Positions 1 to 9,117 are shown, counted from the stretch's first letter. The stretch is DNA of 62,405 nucleotides from Verrucomicrobia bacterium 12-59-8 (GCA_002279765.1 NCCR01000002.1:3065-65469), one strand, 5' to 3'. The notes: generated by a model not told the origin, from the sequence alone. Numbers and translations: made by a program.

Positions 1-1
1 C

Positions 2-1153
2 GAGATCCTTCCGGGCCTCGCGAAGGTGAACGACAAGTTCACCATGATCAATTCGATGAGCTACACGCCGAATGGTCTCTTCAACCACACGGCGGCGATT
101 TATCAGATCATGACCGGCTACACGACCGACAAGGTCAGCCCCTCCGGCCAGCTCGAACCGCCAAACGCGAAGGACTTCCCGAACTTCGGCAGCAACATCG
201 TGCGTCTCAAGCCGCTGAAGGAGCCGATGCTCCCCTTCGTGCAACTGCCACGTCCGTTGCAGGAATCCAACGTCGTCGGCAAAGGCGGCGGTGCGGGCTT
301 CCTCGGCAAGGCCTACGAGCCCTACACGCTCTTCCCAGATGGCGATGACCTCGACATGGGCAAGATGGACCGTATCAAGATCGACGACCTGCAACTGCGC
401 CCCGACCTCTTCAGTGTGCGCCTTGAGCGCCGTGCCAAGCTGCGCGATGCCATCAACGACCAGATGCCGCAGATCGAAGCTGCGGTGAAGGACATGAGTC
501 TGGACAGCTACTACAGTCAGGCCTTAAACCTCATCTCCAGCGGTCGTGCGCGCGATGCCTTCGCCCTTGATCGTGAGCCTGAGAAACTGCGTGACCGCTA
601 TGGCCGCAACACCTTCGGTCAGAGCTGCCTGCTCGCCCGCCGTCTGCTTGAAGCTGGCACCCGCGTCGTCGAAGTCATCTGGCCCAAAGTAGCGAACTCC
701 GACAACCACTCCTGGGACCACCATGTGGGCCTCACCGAGCGCATGAAGAACAAGTCCGGCCCCATGCTGGACCAGGGTCTCAGCGCTTTGTTTGATGATC
801 TGGATGCCAGCGGCCTGCTCGACGAAACCATCGTCGTCGCCCTGGGTGAATTTGGTCGCAGCCCGGAAAAAGGCGTGTCCACCAGCGGCAATGGCAACAG
901 CGCCGATGGTCGTGACCACTGGCCTTACTGCTACACCGCCATCGTCGGCGGTGCTGGCATCAAGCGCGGCTACGTCCACGGCAAATCAGACGCCACTGGC
1001 TCCGCCCCTGCCGAAGACGCCGTGCATCCGACCGAACTTCTCGCCACCATCTACCACGCCGTCGGCATCGACCCCGAGACGATTGTTTACAATCATCTCA
1101 ACCAGCCGCGTGAGCTGGTGAAGGCCAAGCCGGTGACGAAGCTGTTTGCTTGA
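2..1153 (+). CDS. DUF1501 family protein, C-terminal part (5' end outside window)
   Basis: The reading frame is open from base 2, so the N-terminus lies upstream of the window; the GTG at 26 is internal, not a convincing start. About 383 residues are visible. The sequence matches the C-terminal part of DUF1501 proteins, a sulfatase/alkaline-phosphatase-like fold that is very common in Planctomycetes and Verrucomicrobia and usually exported. Typical family segments are visible: a TGYTTD-like stretch near the start, [21 protein letters not shown], a LGEFGRSP motif, GRDHWP and [14 protein letters not shown] near the end. These His/Asp-rich motifs are the expected metal-site region. In related genomes such genes often follow a DUF1549/DUF1553 cytochrome-like gene, which would lie outside this window. 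The biochemical role is not established. A rho-independent terminator follows. Confidence 0.9.
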   Translation, partial: EILPGLAKVNDKFTMINSMSYTPNGLFNHTAAIYQIMTGYTTDKVSPSGQLEPPNAKDFPNFGSNIVRLKPLKEPMLPFVQLPRPLQESNVVGKGGGAGFLGKAYEPYTLFPDGDDLDMGKMDRIKIDDLQLRPDLFSVRLERRAKLRDAINDQMPQIEAAVKDMSLDSYYSQALNLISSGRARDAFALDREPEKLRDRYGRNTFGQSCLLARRLLEAGTRVVEVIWPKVANSDNHSWDHHVGLTERMKNKSGPMLDQGLSALFDDLDASGLLDETIVVALGEFGRSPEKGVSTSGNGNSADGRDHWPYCYTAIVGGAGIKRGYVHGKSDATGSAPAEDAVHPTELLATIYHAVGIDPETIVYNHLNQPRELVKAKPVTKLFA

Positions 1154-1167
1154 TACAGTCGTATTTC

Positions 1168-1200
1168 AAAGAGGCAGGGCGAAAGTACTGCCTCTTTTTT
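1168..1200 (+). terminator. Rho-independent terminator after the DUF1501 gene
   Basis: A perfect stem, AAAGAGGCAG pairing with CTGCCTCTTT, with an 11-base loop and a run of six T at the 3' side, lies 15 bases after the DUF1501 stop codon. It sits between convergent genes: the lipocalin gene on the other strand ends at 1202, directly beside the T run. The A-rich 5' flank is short, so function in the minus direction is less certain. Confidence 0.8.
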
Positions 1201-1201
1201 G

Positions 1202-1741
1202 TTACTCTGACTTCTGCGGCACCTTCGCCAGCAAACGTGTGTCGTATCCCTGCTTCGCCATGCGCTCCAGAATGCCGCGATAAGTTGCTGCATCGAGCAC
1301 CGGCTTGCGGCTGAGCACCCAGGCCAGTTTGCGGTTGGGATAGCCAATCACACTCCACTGATAGTCCTTGTCGAGGTCGATGATGAGATAAGGCACCCGC
1401 AGCGGCCAGAGGAACTGCACGCGCCACTCGGCGTTGGTGGCCTTGTTGTGAACCCAGGCCACCCCCTTCCACTGCTCCAGCGGCGCGTCGAGGCTGCCGC
1501 GACGAAACAGGAAGATATTGTCCATCTTGCCATCCGGGCGCAGCGCGTAGCGATCCAGCGTGCCCACCTTGCCCTTTTCCAAGGAGTAAGGGATGTGCGC
1601 AAAGACAAACCAGTCGCCTACATAGCGGTTCAGATCGACGTGAGGCACAGTTTGCAGCGGAGCGTGTTTCATGGAGTTGCAGGAGACGAGGCTGAACAGC
1701 GAAAGCAGCACGTAGCCGAGGGTCGATGATCGAAAGCGCAT
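1202..1741 (-). CDS. Lipocalin family lipoprotein (Blc-like)
   Basis: A 179-residue protein. The N-terminus has basic residues, a hydrophobic stretch and a lipobox LVSC with the lipidated cysteine at residue 21, so it is probably anchored in the outer membrane. The lipocalin signature is visible as YVGDWFVFAHIP (Trp44 is the conserved G-x-W residue), followed by beta-strand-like segments and a late VLSRKPVLD segment typical of bacterial Blc lipocalins. The family binds fatty acids or lysophospholipids and is linked to membrane maintenance. The ATG at 1741 is chosen because it gives the signal peptide; the longer open frame to 2170 overlaps the opposite-strand DUF2071 gene and is rejected. It converges with the DUF1501 gene and is divergent from the DUF2071 gene 57 bases away. 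Confidence 0.88.
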   Translation of the reverse strand: MRFRSSTLGYVLLSLFSLVSCNSMKHAPLQTVPHVDLNRYVGDWFVFAHIPYSLEKGKVGTLDRYALRPDGKMDNIFLFRRGSLDAPLEQWKGVAWVHNKATNAEWRVQFLWPLRVPYLIIDLDKDYQWSVIGYPNRKLAWVLSRKPVLDAATYRGILERMAKQGYDTRLLAKVPQKSE

Positions 1742-1798
1742 GCCTGATGAACGAATCAGACCGGCACAAGGGCGCGAATTCAAGCGTAGTATCTCAGT

Positions 1799-2536
1799 AT
1801 GCCTGTCACACCCACGCTCGAATCCCGTCTCGCCGTTCGTGAGCAGCCATCGCGCCCGCATGTGATGCTGCAGCGTTGGGAGAAGCTTGCCTTCCTGCAC
1901 TGGCGCTGGGATGCGGTGGAGATTCAGCGTAAGCTGCCTCCCGGCTTGTTCGTGGATACCTTTCAAGGCGAAGCCTGGCTCGCCATCGTGCCGTTTTACA
2001 TGTGCGGCATTCGTCCGCGCTTCTGCCCTGCCGTACCCGGCATCAGCGACTTCCTTGAGCTCAATGTGCGCACCTACGTGCATGACGAGCAGGGTCGGCC
2101 AGGCGTGTGGTTTTACTCGCTGGATTGCAATCAGTCGCTCGCGGTGTGGACCGCACGCACATTCTTCCATCTACCGTATCAGAATGCCCAGATCAGTGCG
2201 CAGGTCAGCGACGGCTGCATCGACTACCGCTGTCAGCGGCGAGGAGAGGCGATCGAGTCATGCTTTCGCTATCGCATCGCCGCAGTATCTCAGGCCGCAG
2301 AGCCCGGGTCGCTCGCATTTTTCCTCGCCGAGCGCTACCTGCTGTTCTCTCGGACACCAGGCGGGATTCGTTGTGGGCAGGTGTTCCATACGCCCTACCC
2401 GCTCGCTGAGACTGAGCTGGAGAGATGGGATGTGAATCCGCTACTGCAGGCGGGGTTCACTGACCCACAGCGTCCGCCTGATCACATTATTGGCTCGTCT
2501 GGTGTCGCAGTTCGCGTCTATCCGCTCACCGCATGA
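1799..2536 (+). CDS. DUF2071 (YqjF-like) protein
   Basis: A 245-residue soluble protein recognisable as DUF2071/YqjF, a family with an acetoacetate-decarboxylase-like fold. Family hallmarks visible are the W-x-x-LAFLHWRW segment near residue 30, PPGLFVDTF, AWLAIVPFYM, ELNVRTYV near residue 90, a SLDCNQSLAVWTAR segment and an ERYLLFSR segment near residue 190. No signal peptide or membrane segment is seen. The function of this family is not established. It starts with ATG at 1799, 57 bases from the divergent lipocalin gene, so the two may share a promoter region. Its 3' end overlaps the convergent gene at 2526 by 11 bases. Confidence 0.85.
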   Translation: MPVTPTLESRLAVREQPSRPHVMLQRWEKLAFLHWRWDAVEIQRKLPPGLFVDTFQGEAWLAIVPFYMCGIRPRFCPAVPGISDFLELNVRTYVHDEQGRPGVWFYSLDCNQSLAVWTARTFFHLPYQNAQISAQVSDGCIDYRCQRRGEAIESCFRYRIAAVSQAAEPGSLAFFLAERYLLFSRTPGGIRCGQVFHTPYPLAETELERWDVNPLLQAGFTDPQRPPDHIIGSSGVAVRVYPLTA

Positions 2537-3113
2537 AGACAGAGATGCCCTCCTCGACCAGAGGCTTTGCAGCGCGCAGCAATTTGTCTGTGGAGGAGAG
2601 CTGCTTGTCGCCCATGAGATGTTCAGGAATATTCTCCGTGGAAGGATTGAAGCGAATGCTCACTTTACCCGCCAATTTGCCGTCTTCAAAGTTGGCGTAA
2701 CCGCCGTAGTCCCATTCAAACCCGGCGATCTTGAAGGGCTTGCCGTTGATCTTCTCGACCTCTGCGACGGTCATGCCTGACTTGAGGCCGTTTTCGAACT
2801 TCCAGGCCTTGCCGAAGATGCGGATGTCGAACACGACCTGCTTCTTGTCGTTGTCCGGATCCCACACGATCTCCAATTCACGATCTGTGTCCGCAAACAG
2901 TTTCGCGCCGTCGATTTCCTCCCCCTCAGCGCCGGGAATTTTCTGCCGTTTCAGATTCTGCTTCCCATAAGCATGCTCGATGTCCGTGGCGGTCATGCCC
3001 GGCTTGATCAATCCCACGCGTTTGCCAAGCACGATCGTGTTGTCCTTGGGATCAAATTCATCGGCGTTAAGAAGCGCCGTGAACAAGAGCAGGCAGGTGA
3101 GGATTCGGTTCAT
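2526..3113 (-). CDS. Exported protein with two BamE/SmpA-like motifs
   Basis: A 195-residue protein with a short signal peptide (residues 1 to about 17, hydrophobic LTCLLLFTALL then NADE). The mature part carries two similar segments, LIKPGMTATDIEHAYGK and LKSGMTVAEVEKINGKP, which resemble the G-M-T-x-x-x-V/I-E-x-x-x-G-x-P motif of SmpA/OmlA (BamE)-type beta-lactamase-inhibitor-like domains. This suggests a tandem BamE-like fold, but no lipobox is present, so it is probably periplasmic rather than a lipoprotein. ATG at 3113 is preferred; an in-frame ATG at 3131 would place extra residues before the signal peptide. I do not recognise a specific function. Confidence 0.7.
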   Translation of the reverse strand: MNRILTCLLLFTALLNADEFDPKDNTIVLGKRVGLIKPGMTATDIEHAYGKQNLKRQKIPGAEGEEIDGAKLFADTDRELEIVWDPDNDKKQVVFDIRIFGKAWKFENGLKSGMTVAEVEKINGKPFKIAGFEWDYGGYANFEDGKLAGKVSIRFNPSTENIPEHLMGDKQLSSTDKLLRAAKPLVEEGISVFMR

Positions 3114-3143
3114 GTGGCGAAACATCCACACAGCGACTCCAAA

Positions 3144-4520
3144 TCAAGCGGCTTTTGCCACGGCAAACGGCCAGGAGCGGGTGTGACGGCTCCAGCCAAG
3201 GAAAACGAACACGCCGACCAGCAACGCCACCATGCCATAGCCCAGCAGCAAGCGATCCGTCGTCACCAGCAGATACATCCAGCCCACGAAAGCCAGCAGC
3301 GCGGGCAGAGGATAGAGCCACATGCGAAACGGCCGCTCCAGTTTCGGCTGCACGCGCCGCAGCATGACCAACGCGCCAATCTGACCTGCAAACTGCACCA
3401 CGATGCGGGTGGTGAGCAGGGCGTCGATCAGAGTGCCCAGTTTCACAAACGTGGCCGCTGCGGCCAGGATGCCGACGACGATCAATGATACGTGCGGGAA
3501 ACCCAGGCGCGGGTGCAGCGAGCCAAAGACCTTGAAGAAGCTGCCATCGCGTGCGGCGGCATACGGAATGCGTGAGTAGCCCAGCAGCATGGCAAAACAG
3601 CAGGCCACCATCGTCCACAGCACGAGTCCGGTGAAAAGCTGCGCGAAGTCATTTCCGTAAATCTTCGCCATCATCATCGTGACCACGGGCTTGCTTACGC
3701 CGTCCGCGCTCACAAACTCCCGCCAGGGCACCACGCCGAGGATCGACAGATTCACCGCGAAGTAGATCAGCGCCACCAGCCCGAGGCTGAGCATCACCGC
3801 ACGTGGGATCACACGCCCAGGCTGCTTCACTTCATCGCCGATGAAGCAGATGTCGTAGTAGCCAAGATAATCATACATGCCAATGCGCGCCGCCGCGCCC
3901 AGCGCCACCCATTTGGCGGCGTCGAAGTGCCATGCGTCCAGGGGAAAGTCGAAAGCCAGCTTCGCATCGAAATGCAGCGCTCCCGTGACGATGACCACGG
4001 CCATCGCCAGCAGTGCGCCACCCCACAACGTGATCAGGATTGTGCCAATCGACTCAATGCGTCGATACAACAGAAAAATCATGAAGAGCCCCACGCCTGC
4101 ACCCAGGCACAAGCGTGTGAACTCGCTGCTCTGCGGCCACAGCGGCTGCAGATACTGCGCCACACCGACGTAGGCGGTCGCGAGTTCCAGCGGTCCGCTC
4201 AGGATGAACTGCCAGATGAACAGGAAGCCCATGAAACGGCCCCACTTCTCGCGCCTGTAGCCCTCACGCAGGTACACATACGATCCGCCGGATTTTTGCA
4301 GCGCAGCCCCCAGCTCGCTCCACACCAGCCCGTCGGCCAGGGCTAGAATCAGCGCCACGCCCCAGCCCAGCATCGACTGCGGCCCGCCCATTGTCAGCAT
4401 CAGCGCCGGGATCGTGATGAACGGTCCTGCGCCGAGCATGTTCGACATGTTCAGCGCCGTCGCCTGCAACAGGCCGAAGCGGCGTTCGGGAATTTGGGAG
4501 CTGGACAGGGATGAATTCAT
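3144..4520 (-). CDS. APC superfamily amino acid permease
   Basis: A 458-residue integral membrane protein with about 12 hydrophobic segments. The N-terminus has the APC signature around residues 17-45 (ATALNMSNMLGAGPFITIPA), in which G-A-G-P-F-I corresponds to the unwound TM1 that binds the amino-acid alpha groups. Later family features include GGSYVYLREGY near residue 78 and a GRVIPRAVMLS segment near residue 240. It should import (or exchange) amino acids across the inner membrane; the substrate cannot be read from sequence. The gene lies 27 bases downstream of the glycosyltransferase gene on the same strand, so it may be the last gene of that transcription unit. Confidence 0.9.
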   Translation of the reverse strand: MNSSLSSSQIPERRFGLLQATALNMSNMLGAGPFITIPALMLTMGGPQSMLGWGVALILALADGLVWSELGAALQKSGGSYVYLREGYRREKWGRFMGFLFIWQFILSGPLELATAYVGVAQYLQPLWPQSSEFTRLCLGAGVGLFMIFLLYRRIESIGTILITLWGGALLAMAVVIVTGALHFDAKLAFDFPLDAWHFDAAKWVALGAAARIGMYDYLGYYDICFIGDEVKQPGRVIPRAVMLSLGLVALIYFAVNLSILGVVPWREFVSADGVSKPVVTMMMAKIYGNDFAQLFTGLVLWTMVACCFAMLLGYSRIPYAAARDGSFFKVFGSLHPRLGFPHVSLIVVGILAAAATFVKLGTLIDALLTTRIVVQFAGQIGALVMLRRVQPKLERPFRMWLYPLPALLAFVGWMYLLVTTDRLLLGYGMVALLVGVFVFLGWSRHTRSWPFAVAKAA

Positions 4521-4547
4521 CCGATGAGACCATGAAACAGCACCCGT

Positions 4548-5786
4548 TTATTTCATCCGTGATTCGATCCATGCCAGTAGGAATTCCGGTGAATGCGCCT
4601 GACGCAGCCTCGCCGCGCATTCCTGCGCAGCCTGACGAATTGCAATACCATGCAGCAGTTGTTTCAACTCATGCGCTACACGCTCAGGGGTGAACTGCCG
4701 CACGCTGAGTCCGATGCCAGCGCCGAGGCGCTCCAACCGATCCGCGTTGTCGGGCTGATCATGGGCCATCGCCATGATGAGCTGAGGCACAGCGGCGGCG
4801 AAGCCCTGCGACAGGGTGCCTATACCGCCGTGATGTACAAATACGGCGGCATGCTCCAGCAGCGTGCTGAAGGGCGCGTAATCGACGGTGAGAATGCTCG
4901 CAGGCAGATCCAGTGGCACCTGTTTCGGCTCACGCGTGACAAAAACCGCACGGCAACCGATGCGCTTCACAGCTTCAGCAGCGACCGCAAAAAAGCGTGA
5001 TGCCTGCACATTCGCACTGCCGGGAGTGAACACGACCGGGCGCTCGCCGTTTGCAAGAAATGCCTGCAACTCCGGCTGAAGCTCCTGCTCCGTCGAAAGA
5101 TCTTCGAGAGGAAAAGTCCATTGCAGCAGGTTCGCTGGCCAGTCGGGCTGCGGCTTTGCAAACCATGCGGGAAACAAAGCAAGCACGCCATCTGGCGAGT
5201 CCCACCACTCACGCCACAGGCTGCGTGGTGGTTTGACGCCATTGGCTTCACAGATGCGGCGCACTTTGGGCAGCGCGAAGAGATCAACCGGATTTGGCAG
5301 TGAGAGGATCAGCTTTTTAAACCCCACCGGCAGCTTGTTGAAAAGGCGCATGATCGGATGCAGCAGCGGCGTCTCATGCACGCTTACAAACACTGCGGGC
5401 TGCAGATGCACGGTGATCAGCGGGATGCCATATTTTTCACGGGCAAGACGCCCGGCGAAGGCGGTGACGGGGGCCAGCATCAGATCGACTTTTCCACAGC
5501 TTTCGATGGCTGCGAGGTAGGGCTCCACGGATTTGGCGGCAAACTCAAACACGACCTTCGTGCCAATGCCGGACTTCCAGATGCGAGGGTCGCGGATCAT
5601 GGACTCGAACTCGTCCCTTGCCCCCAGAGAAATGAATTCGATGCCGACTTTGCGTGCCTGCTCTTCAAACAGACATGCCGTGATCATCCTCACACGATGT
5701 CCGCGTGCCATGAGCTGTCGTCCCAGCCAAATGAAGGGAAAGACATCGCCGGCACTGCCGAAAGGTAGAAGGAGAATTTCAGCCAT
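4548..5786 (-). CDS. GT1-type glycosyltransferase (UGT/MGT-like)
   Basis: A 412-residue glycosyltransferase of the GT-B fold. The N-terminal domain begins with the family motif LLPFGSAGDVFPFIWLG, and the C-terminal nucleotide-sugar-binding domain carries the UGT-type signature FVHHGGIGTLSQGFAAAVP followed by DQPDNADRLERLGAGI around residues 315-355. Such enzymes transfer a sugar to small hydrophobic acceptors such as sterols, lipids or macrolides; the acceptor here is unknown. The start overlaps the stop of the MFS transporter gene by 8 bases, so the two are probably translated together. That neighbour resembles the lysophospholipid transporter LplT, which makes a lipid acceptor plausible, but this is inference only. 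Confidence 0.88.
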   Translation of the reverse strand: MAEILLLPFGSAGDVFPFIWLGRQLMARGHRVRMITACLFEEQARKVGIEFISLGARDEFESMIRDPRIWKSGIGTKVVFEFAAKSVEPYLAAIESCGKVDLMLAPVTAFAGRLAREKYGIPLITVHLQPAVFVSVHETPLLHPIMRLFNKLPVGFKKLILSLPNPVDLFALPKVRRICEANGVKPPRSLWREWWDSPDGVLALFPAWFAKPQPDWPANLLQWTFPLEDLSTEQELQPELQAFLANGERPVVFTPGSANVQASRFFAVAAEAVKRIGCRAVFVTREPKQVPLDLPASILTVDYAPFSTLLEHAAVFVHHGGIGTLSQGFAAAVPQLIMAMAHDQPDNADRLERLGAGIGLSVRQFTPERVAHELKQLLHGIAIRQAAQECAARLRQAHSPEFLLAWIESRMK

Positions 5787-7068
5787 GGTTGCCGTTCAGC
5801 CTGCCATGAGACCAGCGTTTGAGCAATGTGGGCAGCGCCTGTGGACGTGACATCGTCACATAAATGCCGCCGACCACCGCGCTGGCTGCGCAGAACCAGA
5901 AGATGTCTCCCGGCGTCCAGCCGAGACGGATGTTCAGCTCCTTTTGCAGCACCGCCGCACCGCAGATGCCCACCCATGACAACCAGGCCGCAGCACCCTG
6001 CACCGAGCCACGGCGATCGGCAGGCGGCTGGTGCTGGAGCACCGCCGCCAGCGGCACGATGAACAGGCCCCCACCAATCCCCAGCAGCGCCAGACAGACG
6101 GTGAAGAGCAGCCTGGAGATGCCCTCGCAGCCGAGTGCAAAACTCATCGCCGCCATGAGGAAGGCACCCAGAGGAATGAGGCCATACTCGACATGATCAC
6201 CGCTCAGCTTGCCAGCCAAGAGGCTGCCCGCTGCCATGCCGATGGCGAGCGCGACCTGCAAGGTGCTGTTTTCCATCGCATCAATGTGCATGACCTGCTC
6301 CGCGTAGAGCACCAGGTTCATCTGCAACAGCACCGCGATAAAAAAGAAGCCCGTGTTGCCAAGATTGGCCCGCCAGAGATCACGATCTGTACGCATCCAT
6401 TTAAACTCGCGCCACAGGTCGCCGAGGAAGTTGAGGCGCAGCGGCTTGTCCGGACTCGCGGCAGGCACACGTGTGATGCCCAGGCTCATGAACCAGCCGG
6501 TCATTGCCAGGGCCAGCAGAATGCCACCCGCCCATGCCGGTTTGCCCGCAAAGCTCTGCGCCAGCAATGCCGCCGTCAGCGTGCCGAGAATGACCGCCAG
6601 GAACGTCAGCATCTCGATGACTCCGTTAGCCCACGACAGTTTTTTCGGCGGCACAACTTCAGGCAGAGAACCATATTTTGCCGCCGCAAAGAACGCGCTA
6701 TGCACCCCCATGAGGCAGATGCTGATGAGCTGGAGGGCCATCCTGCCTGAGGCCAGCGCATAGGTGGCGAAGATCATGATGCCGATTTCCATCGTCTTCA
6801 CGCCGATCATCACATGCCGTTTGCTGAAGCGGTCGGCCATCCAGCCGCCCAGCATGGAGAGCAGCAGAAACGGAATGGCGAAGTACATGCCAGAATCTGA
6901 CACCAGTGCATCGAGCTGCTCCTTGGGCAGTTTCTGCGCGATCACCAGGTAAATGACCAGCCATTTGAGGACGTTGTCGGAGAACGCCCCCTGAAACTGC
7001 GTGCCCATCAGGCTCCAGAAGCCGCGCTGCCAGTGAGAATCAGGGGGCGGAGGGGAAGAATCGTTCAT
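5779..7068 (-). CDS. MFS transporter, LplT-like
   Basis: A 429-residue Major Facilitator protein with about 12 transmembrane segments. The N-terminal half (LMGTQFQGAFSDNVLKWLV, then GGWMADRFSKRHVMIG as the MFS loop 2-3 motif, then FAAAKYGSLPEVVPPKKLSWANG) is typical of the LplT/Aas-associated branch that flips lysophospholipids across the inner membrane. Residue-level substrate assignment is not possible. The ATG at 7068 is chosen because it forms a 4-base ATGA overlap with the stop of the upstream gene; a longer frame to 7164 would sit inside that gene. The downstream glycosyltransferase overlaps by 8 bases, giving a tightly coupled three-gene unit. Confidence 0.85.
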   Translation of the reverse strand: MNDSSPPPPDSHWQRGFWSLMGTQFQGAFSDNVLKWLVIYLVIAQKLPKEQLDALVSDSGMYFAIPFLLLSMLGGWMADRFSKRHVMIGVKTMEIGIMIFATYALASGRMALQLISICLMGVHSAFFAAAKYGSLPEVVPPKKLSWANGVIEMLTFLAVILGTLTAALLAQSFAGKPAWAGGILLALAMTGWFMSLGITRVPAASPDKPLRLNFLGDLWREFKWMRTDRDLWRANLGNTGFFFIAVLLQMNLVLYAEQVMHIDAMENSTLQVALAIGMAAGSLLAGKLSGDHVEYGLIPLGAFLMAAMSFALGCEGISRLLFTVCLALLGIGGGLFIVPLAAVLQHQPPADRRGSVQGAAAWLSWVGICGAAVLQKELNIRLGWTPGDIFWFCAASAVVGGIYVTMSRPQALPTLLKRWSHGRLNGNHG

Positions 7069-7727
7069 ACGCGTTTGGCGGCAGCTTGTTCGGGCGTGGG
7101 GCAGATTTTCTTCAGCACAAAATGCGTCGGCACAAAGACCACGAAGATGAGCAGCGCAAGCCATGTCATGAGATAAAGTTCCGGGATCGTCCAGGTCTGC
7201 GGCTGCGCATCATCCATGCCGAAAACGTAGTTCACATTGCGCGGCAGATTGGGGTCCGAAAGTCTGGCACCAGCCTTCGGAAGCCAGAAGAACGCCACGA
7301 GGCACAAGCCCGTCGCCAGGGCCGTCCAACCTTTGAGGGCTCTTTTGTCGTAGCCAAGCCTGAACACGAGAAATACCAGCAGCAACGGCAGCCAGCCATG
7401 GAAGAGCGACAAGCCACGCAGGAACAGCGGCTTGTTTCCGTCAAACATGTATGCCGTCATGCCCGTCATTTTGAAACCGCAGAGCTGCACGGCATAATCC
7501 ACACACCACAGCACCTGCGGCAGGAGAATCCCCACGGCGGGCAGCGAGATGAGGAGGGGACTCTCCACCCATATCCCAGCCAGTGTCAGCAGCAGTGCGA
7601 TGTCGCAGAAGTAGAGGAAGTTCGTCGGGCCGTAATGGTGCCAGTAAACGGGAATCAAAAGCGCCATGAAGGCGGTGTAGGTGAGCTTGAGCCAGAGCGG
7701 GATCGAGTATGAAGTGTTTGTTTTCAT
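7065..7727 (-). CDS. Conserved multi-pass membrane protein
   Basis: A 220-residue integral membrane protein with about six hydrophobic segments. Notable features are YWHHYGPTNFLYFCDIALLL near residues 28-47, an LWCVDYAVQLCG segment near 88, a GMTAYMFD segment and SLFHGWLPLLLVFLVFRLGYD near residues 125-145. I recognise this as a type of conserved hypothetical membrane protein found in Planctomycetes and Verrucomicrobia, without a known function. It is the first gene of a unit followed by the MFS transporter (ATGA overlap) and a glycosyltransferase. A perfect hairpin containing the ribosome-binding site abuts its start codon; see the separate entry. Confidence 0.75.
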   Translation of the reverse strand: MKTNTSYSIPLWLKLTYTAFMALLIPVYWHHYGPTNFLYFCDIALLLTLAGIWVESPLLISLPAVGILLPQVLWCVDYAVQLCGFKMTGMTAYMFDGNKPLFLRGLSLFHGWLPLLLVFLVFRLGYDKRALKGWTALATGLCLVAFFWLPKAGARLSDPNLPRNVNYVFGMDDAQPQTWTIPELYLMTWLALLIFVVFVPTHFVLKKICPTPEQAAAKRV

Positions 7728-7728
7728 G

Positions 7729-7747
7729 CGGAAGGAGCTTCCTTCCG
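7729..7747 (-). promoter_or_regulatory. Hairpin covering the ribosome-binding site of the 7065-7727 gene
   Basis: On the minus strand the sequence CGGAAGGA-agc-TCCTTCCG forms a perfect 8-bp stem with a 3-base loop, ending one base before the start codon at 7727. The 5' arm contains GGAAGGA, a purine stretch that can pair with the anti-Shine-Dalgarno. If the hairpin forms in mRNA, the only plausible ribosome-binding site of this three-gene unit is masked, suggesting translational control. It could also be a DNA operator. Function is inferred; the palindrome itself is certain. Confidence 0.5.
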
Positions 7748-7811
7748 TCTGTTCAGTCTAACCCATTGACCCTCTGTGAGCTTGCATTGAGAAAATGCAT
7801 GAACCTGCGCG

Positions 7812-8987
7812 CTACTGGACGGCTAGGCAGACCATGTCACCAGCGGCATTCCGAACGTAGATATGGCCATTCGCGAGCACAGGTGCCGTCCAGCAGCGTC
7901 CGGTGAGCACAGGGGTGCGGGAGAGGGGCTCAAATTTGGCCGCGCTGGCTTTGGCGATGATGAGCTCTCCCTTGGCGGTCATGATGATGAGCTTGCCGTC
8001 GGCAGCCATGAGCGAGCAGAAACCGACGTCGGCGTCGCTCCATTTTTCGGTACCGGTGGCGAAGTCGATGCACTTCAGGCTGGTTGCTTTGCCGTCATCA
8101 CCATCGCTGCCGTACAGATGTCCGTCGATCAGCACGCAGGAGTTGAATTGATTTTTCATCACCCGGCTGCGCCAGATCTCTTTGGGTTCGGCGGATGCGA
8201 GATCAAGCAGGGCGCAGCCTTTGTTGTAGCCGGAGGAGATGAAGAGCTGGGTGCCGCTGAGAATGGGGTCAGCTGCGTTTACCCCGTAGCTGGTGGACCA
8301 GGTGTGCTCCCACAGCACGCTGCCGTTGCTGGGATCGACGCCTTTGTAGGCGCGGCCGGAACTCAGCACGACCTGCGCCTTGCCGTTTAGCATGATCGGG
8401 TAAGGCGTGCAGTAGCCCGAGTTGGCCTTGTCGCTGGTCCACACCGTCTTCCCCGTGGCCTTCTCGACAGCGGTCCCTGCTTTACCGACGTTCACGATGA
8501 GAAGCTTGCCCGCGACCAGCGGTGAACCCGCGAAGCCCCAGTCAGGAATGTCCGCGCCGGTTTCCTGCTGGATGTTTTTCTGCCAGACGATTTTGCCGGT
8601 GGCAGCGTCAAAGCAAAACAGATCGCCCCAGCGGCTCAAATGATAGGCCTTGCCGTCTTCAATCGTCGGTGTGGCTGAGGTGCCGCCTTCATAATACTTG
8701 TCACCGAGATCGGCGGCATACGAATGTTTCCACACCTGCTTACCGCTCAAGGCGTCAAAGCAGAAGACCGTATCCTTGCCATCCGCATGTCCCGTGGTGA
8801 ACGCATGACCCGCAGCCACGGTGAAGGAGGCAAAGCCGATGCCAATCTGCGCCTCCCAGACTTTTTTGACCGCCGTTCCTGCCAGTTTTTCACTCGAAAT
8901 GCCGTCATGATTGGGTCCGCGCCAGATCGGCCAGTCGGCAGCTTGCAGGGTGGTGGCGGCAGCGAGAAAGAGGAGAGCGAGCTTCAT
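7812..8987 (-). CDS. Exported PQQ-like beta-propeller repeat protein
   Basis: A 391-residue protein. The ATG at 8987 gives a signal peptide (MKLALLFLAAATTLQA, cleavage before ADWPIWRGPNHDG). The W-P-x-W-R-G-P-x-x-D-G start of the mature chain is the hallmark of PQQ-like beta-propeller proteins of Planctomycetes/Verrucomicrobia. Repeated blades are visible as VFCFDALSGKQVWKHSY, LFCFDAATGKIVWQKN, KATGKTVWTSD and CIDFATGTEKWSD, each with an Asp/Thr-Gly-x-x-x-W core. No PQQ-dehydrogenase active-site motif or haem motif is seen, so it is probably a non-enzymatic, BamB-like or binding propeller in the periplasm. It is divergent from the TrhO-RluA gene. Confidence 0.85.
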   Translation of the reverse strand: MKLALLFLAAATTLQAADWPIWRGPNHDGISSEKLAGTAVKKVWEAQIGIGFASFTVAAGHAFTTGHADGKDTVFCFDALSGKQVWKHSYAADLGDKYYEGGTSATPTIEDGKAYHLSRWGDLFCFDAATGKIVWQKNIQQETGADIPDWGFAGSPLVAGKLLIVNVGKAGTAVEKATGKTVWTSDKANSGYCTPYPIMLNGKAQVVLSSGRAYKGVDPSNGSVLWEHTWSTSYGVNAADPILSGTQLFISSGYNKGCALLDLASAEPKEIWRSRVMKNQFNSCVLIDGHLYGSDGDDGKATSLKCIDFATGTEKWSDADVGFCSLMAADGKLIIMTAKGELIIAKASAAKFEPLSRTPVLTGRCWTAPVLANGHIYVRNAAGDMVCLAVQ

Positions 8988-9117
8988 GCGCAGGAATGGA
9001 GCGGGATCGGCATGAAATGGCAAGCTTGATCTCGATTGCGCCCGACTGTTCCATTCCTGCGCTGCAAGTGCTGTTTGCACTCGCCGTCCGGCTGTTCATG
9101 TGCTTTTTCAATCGCCC

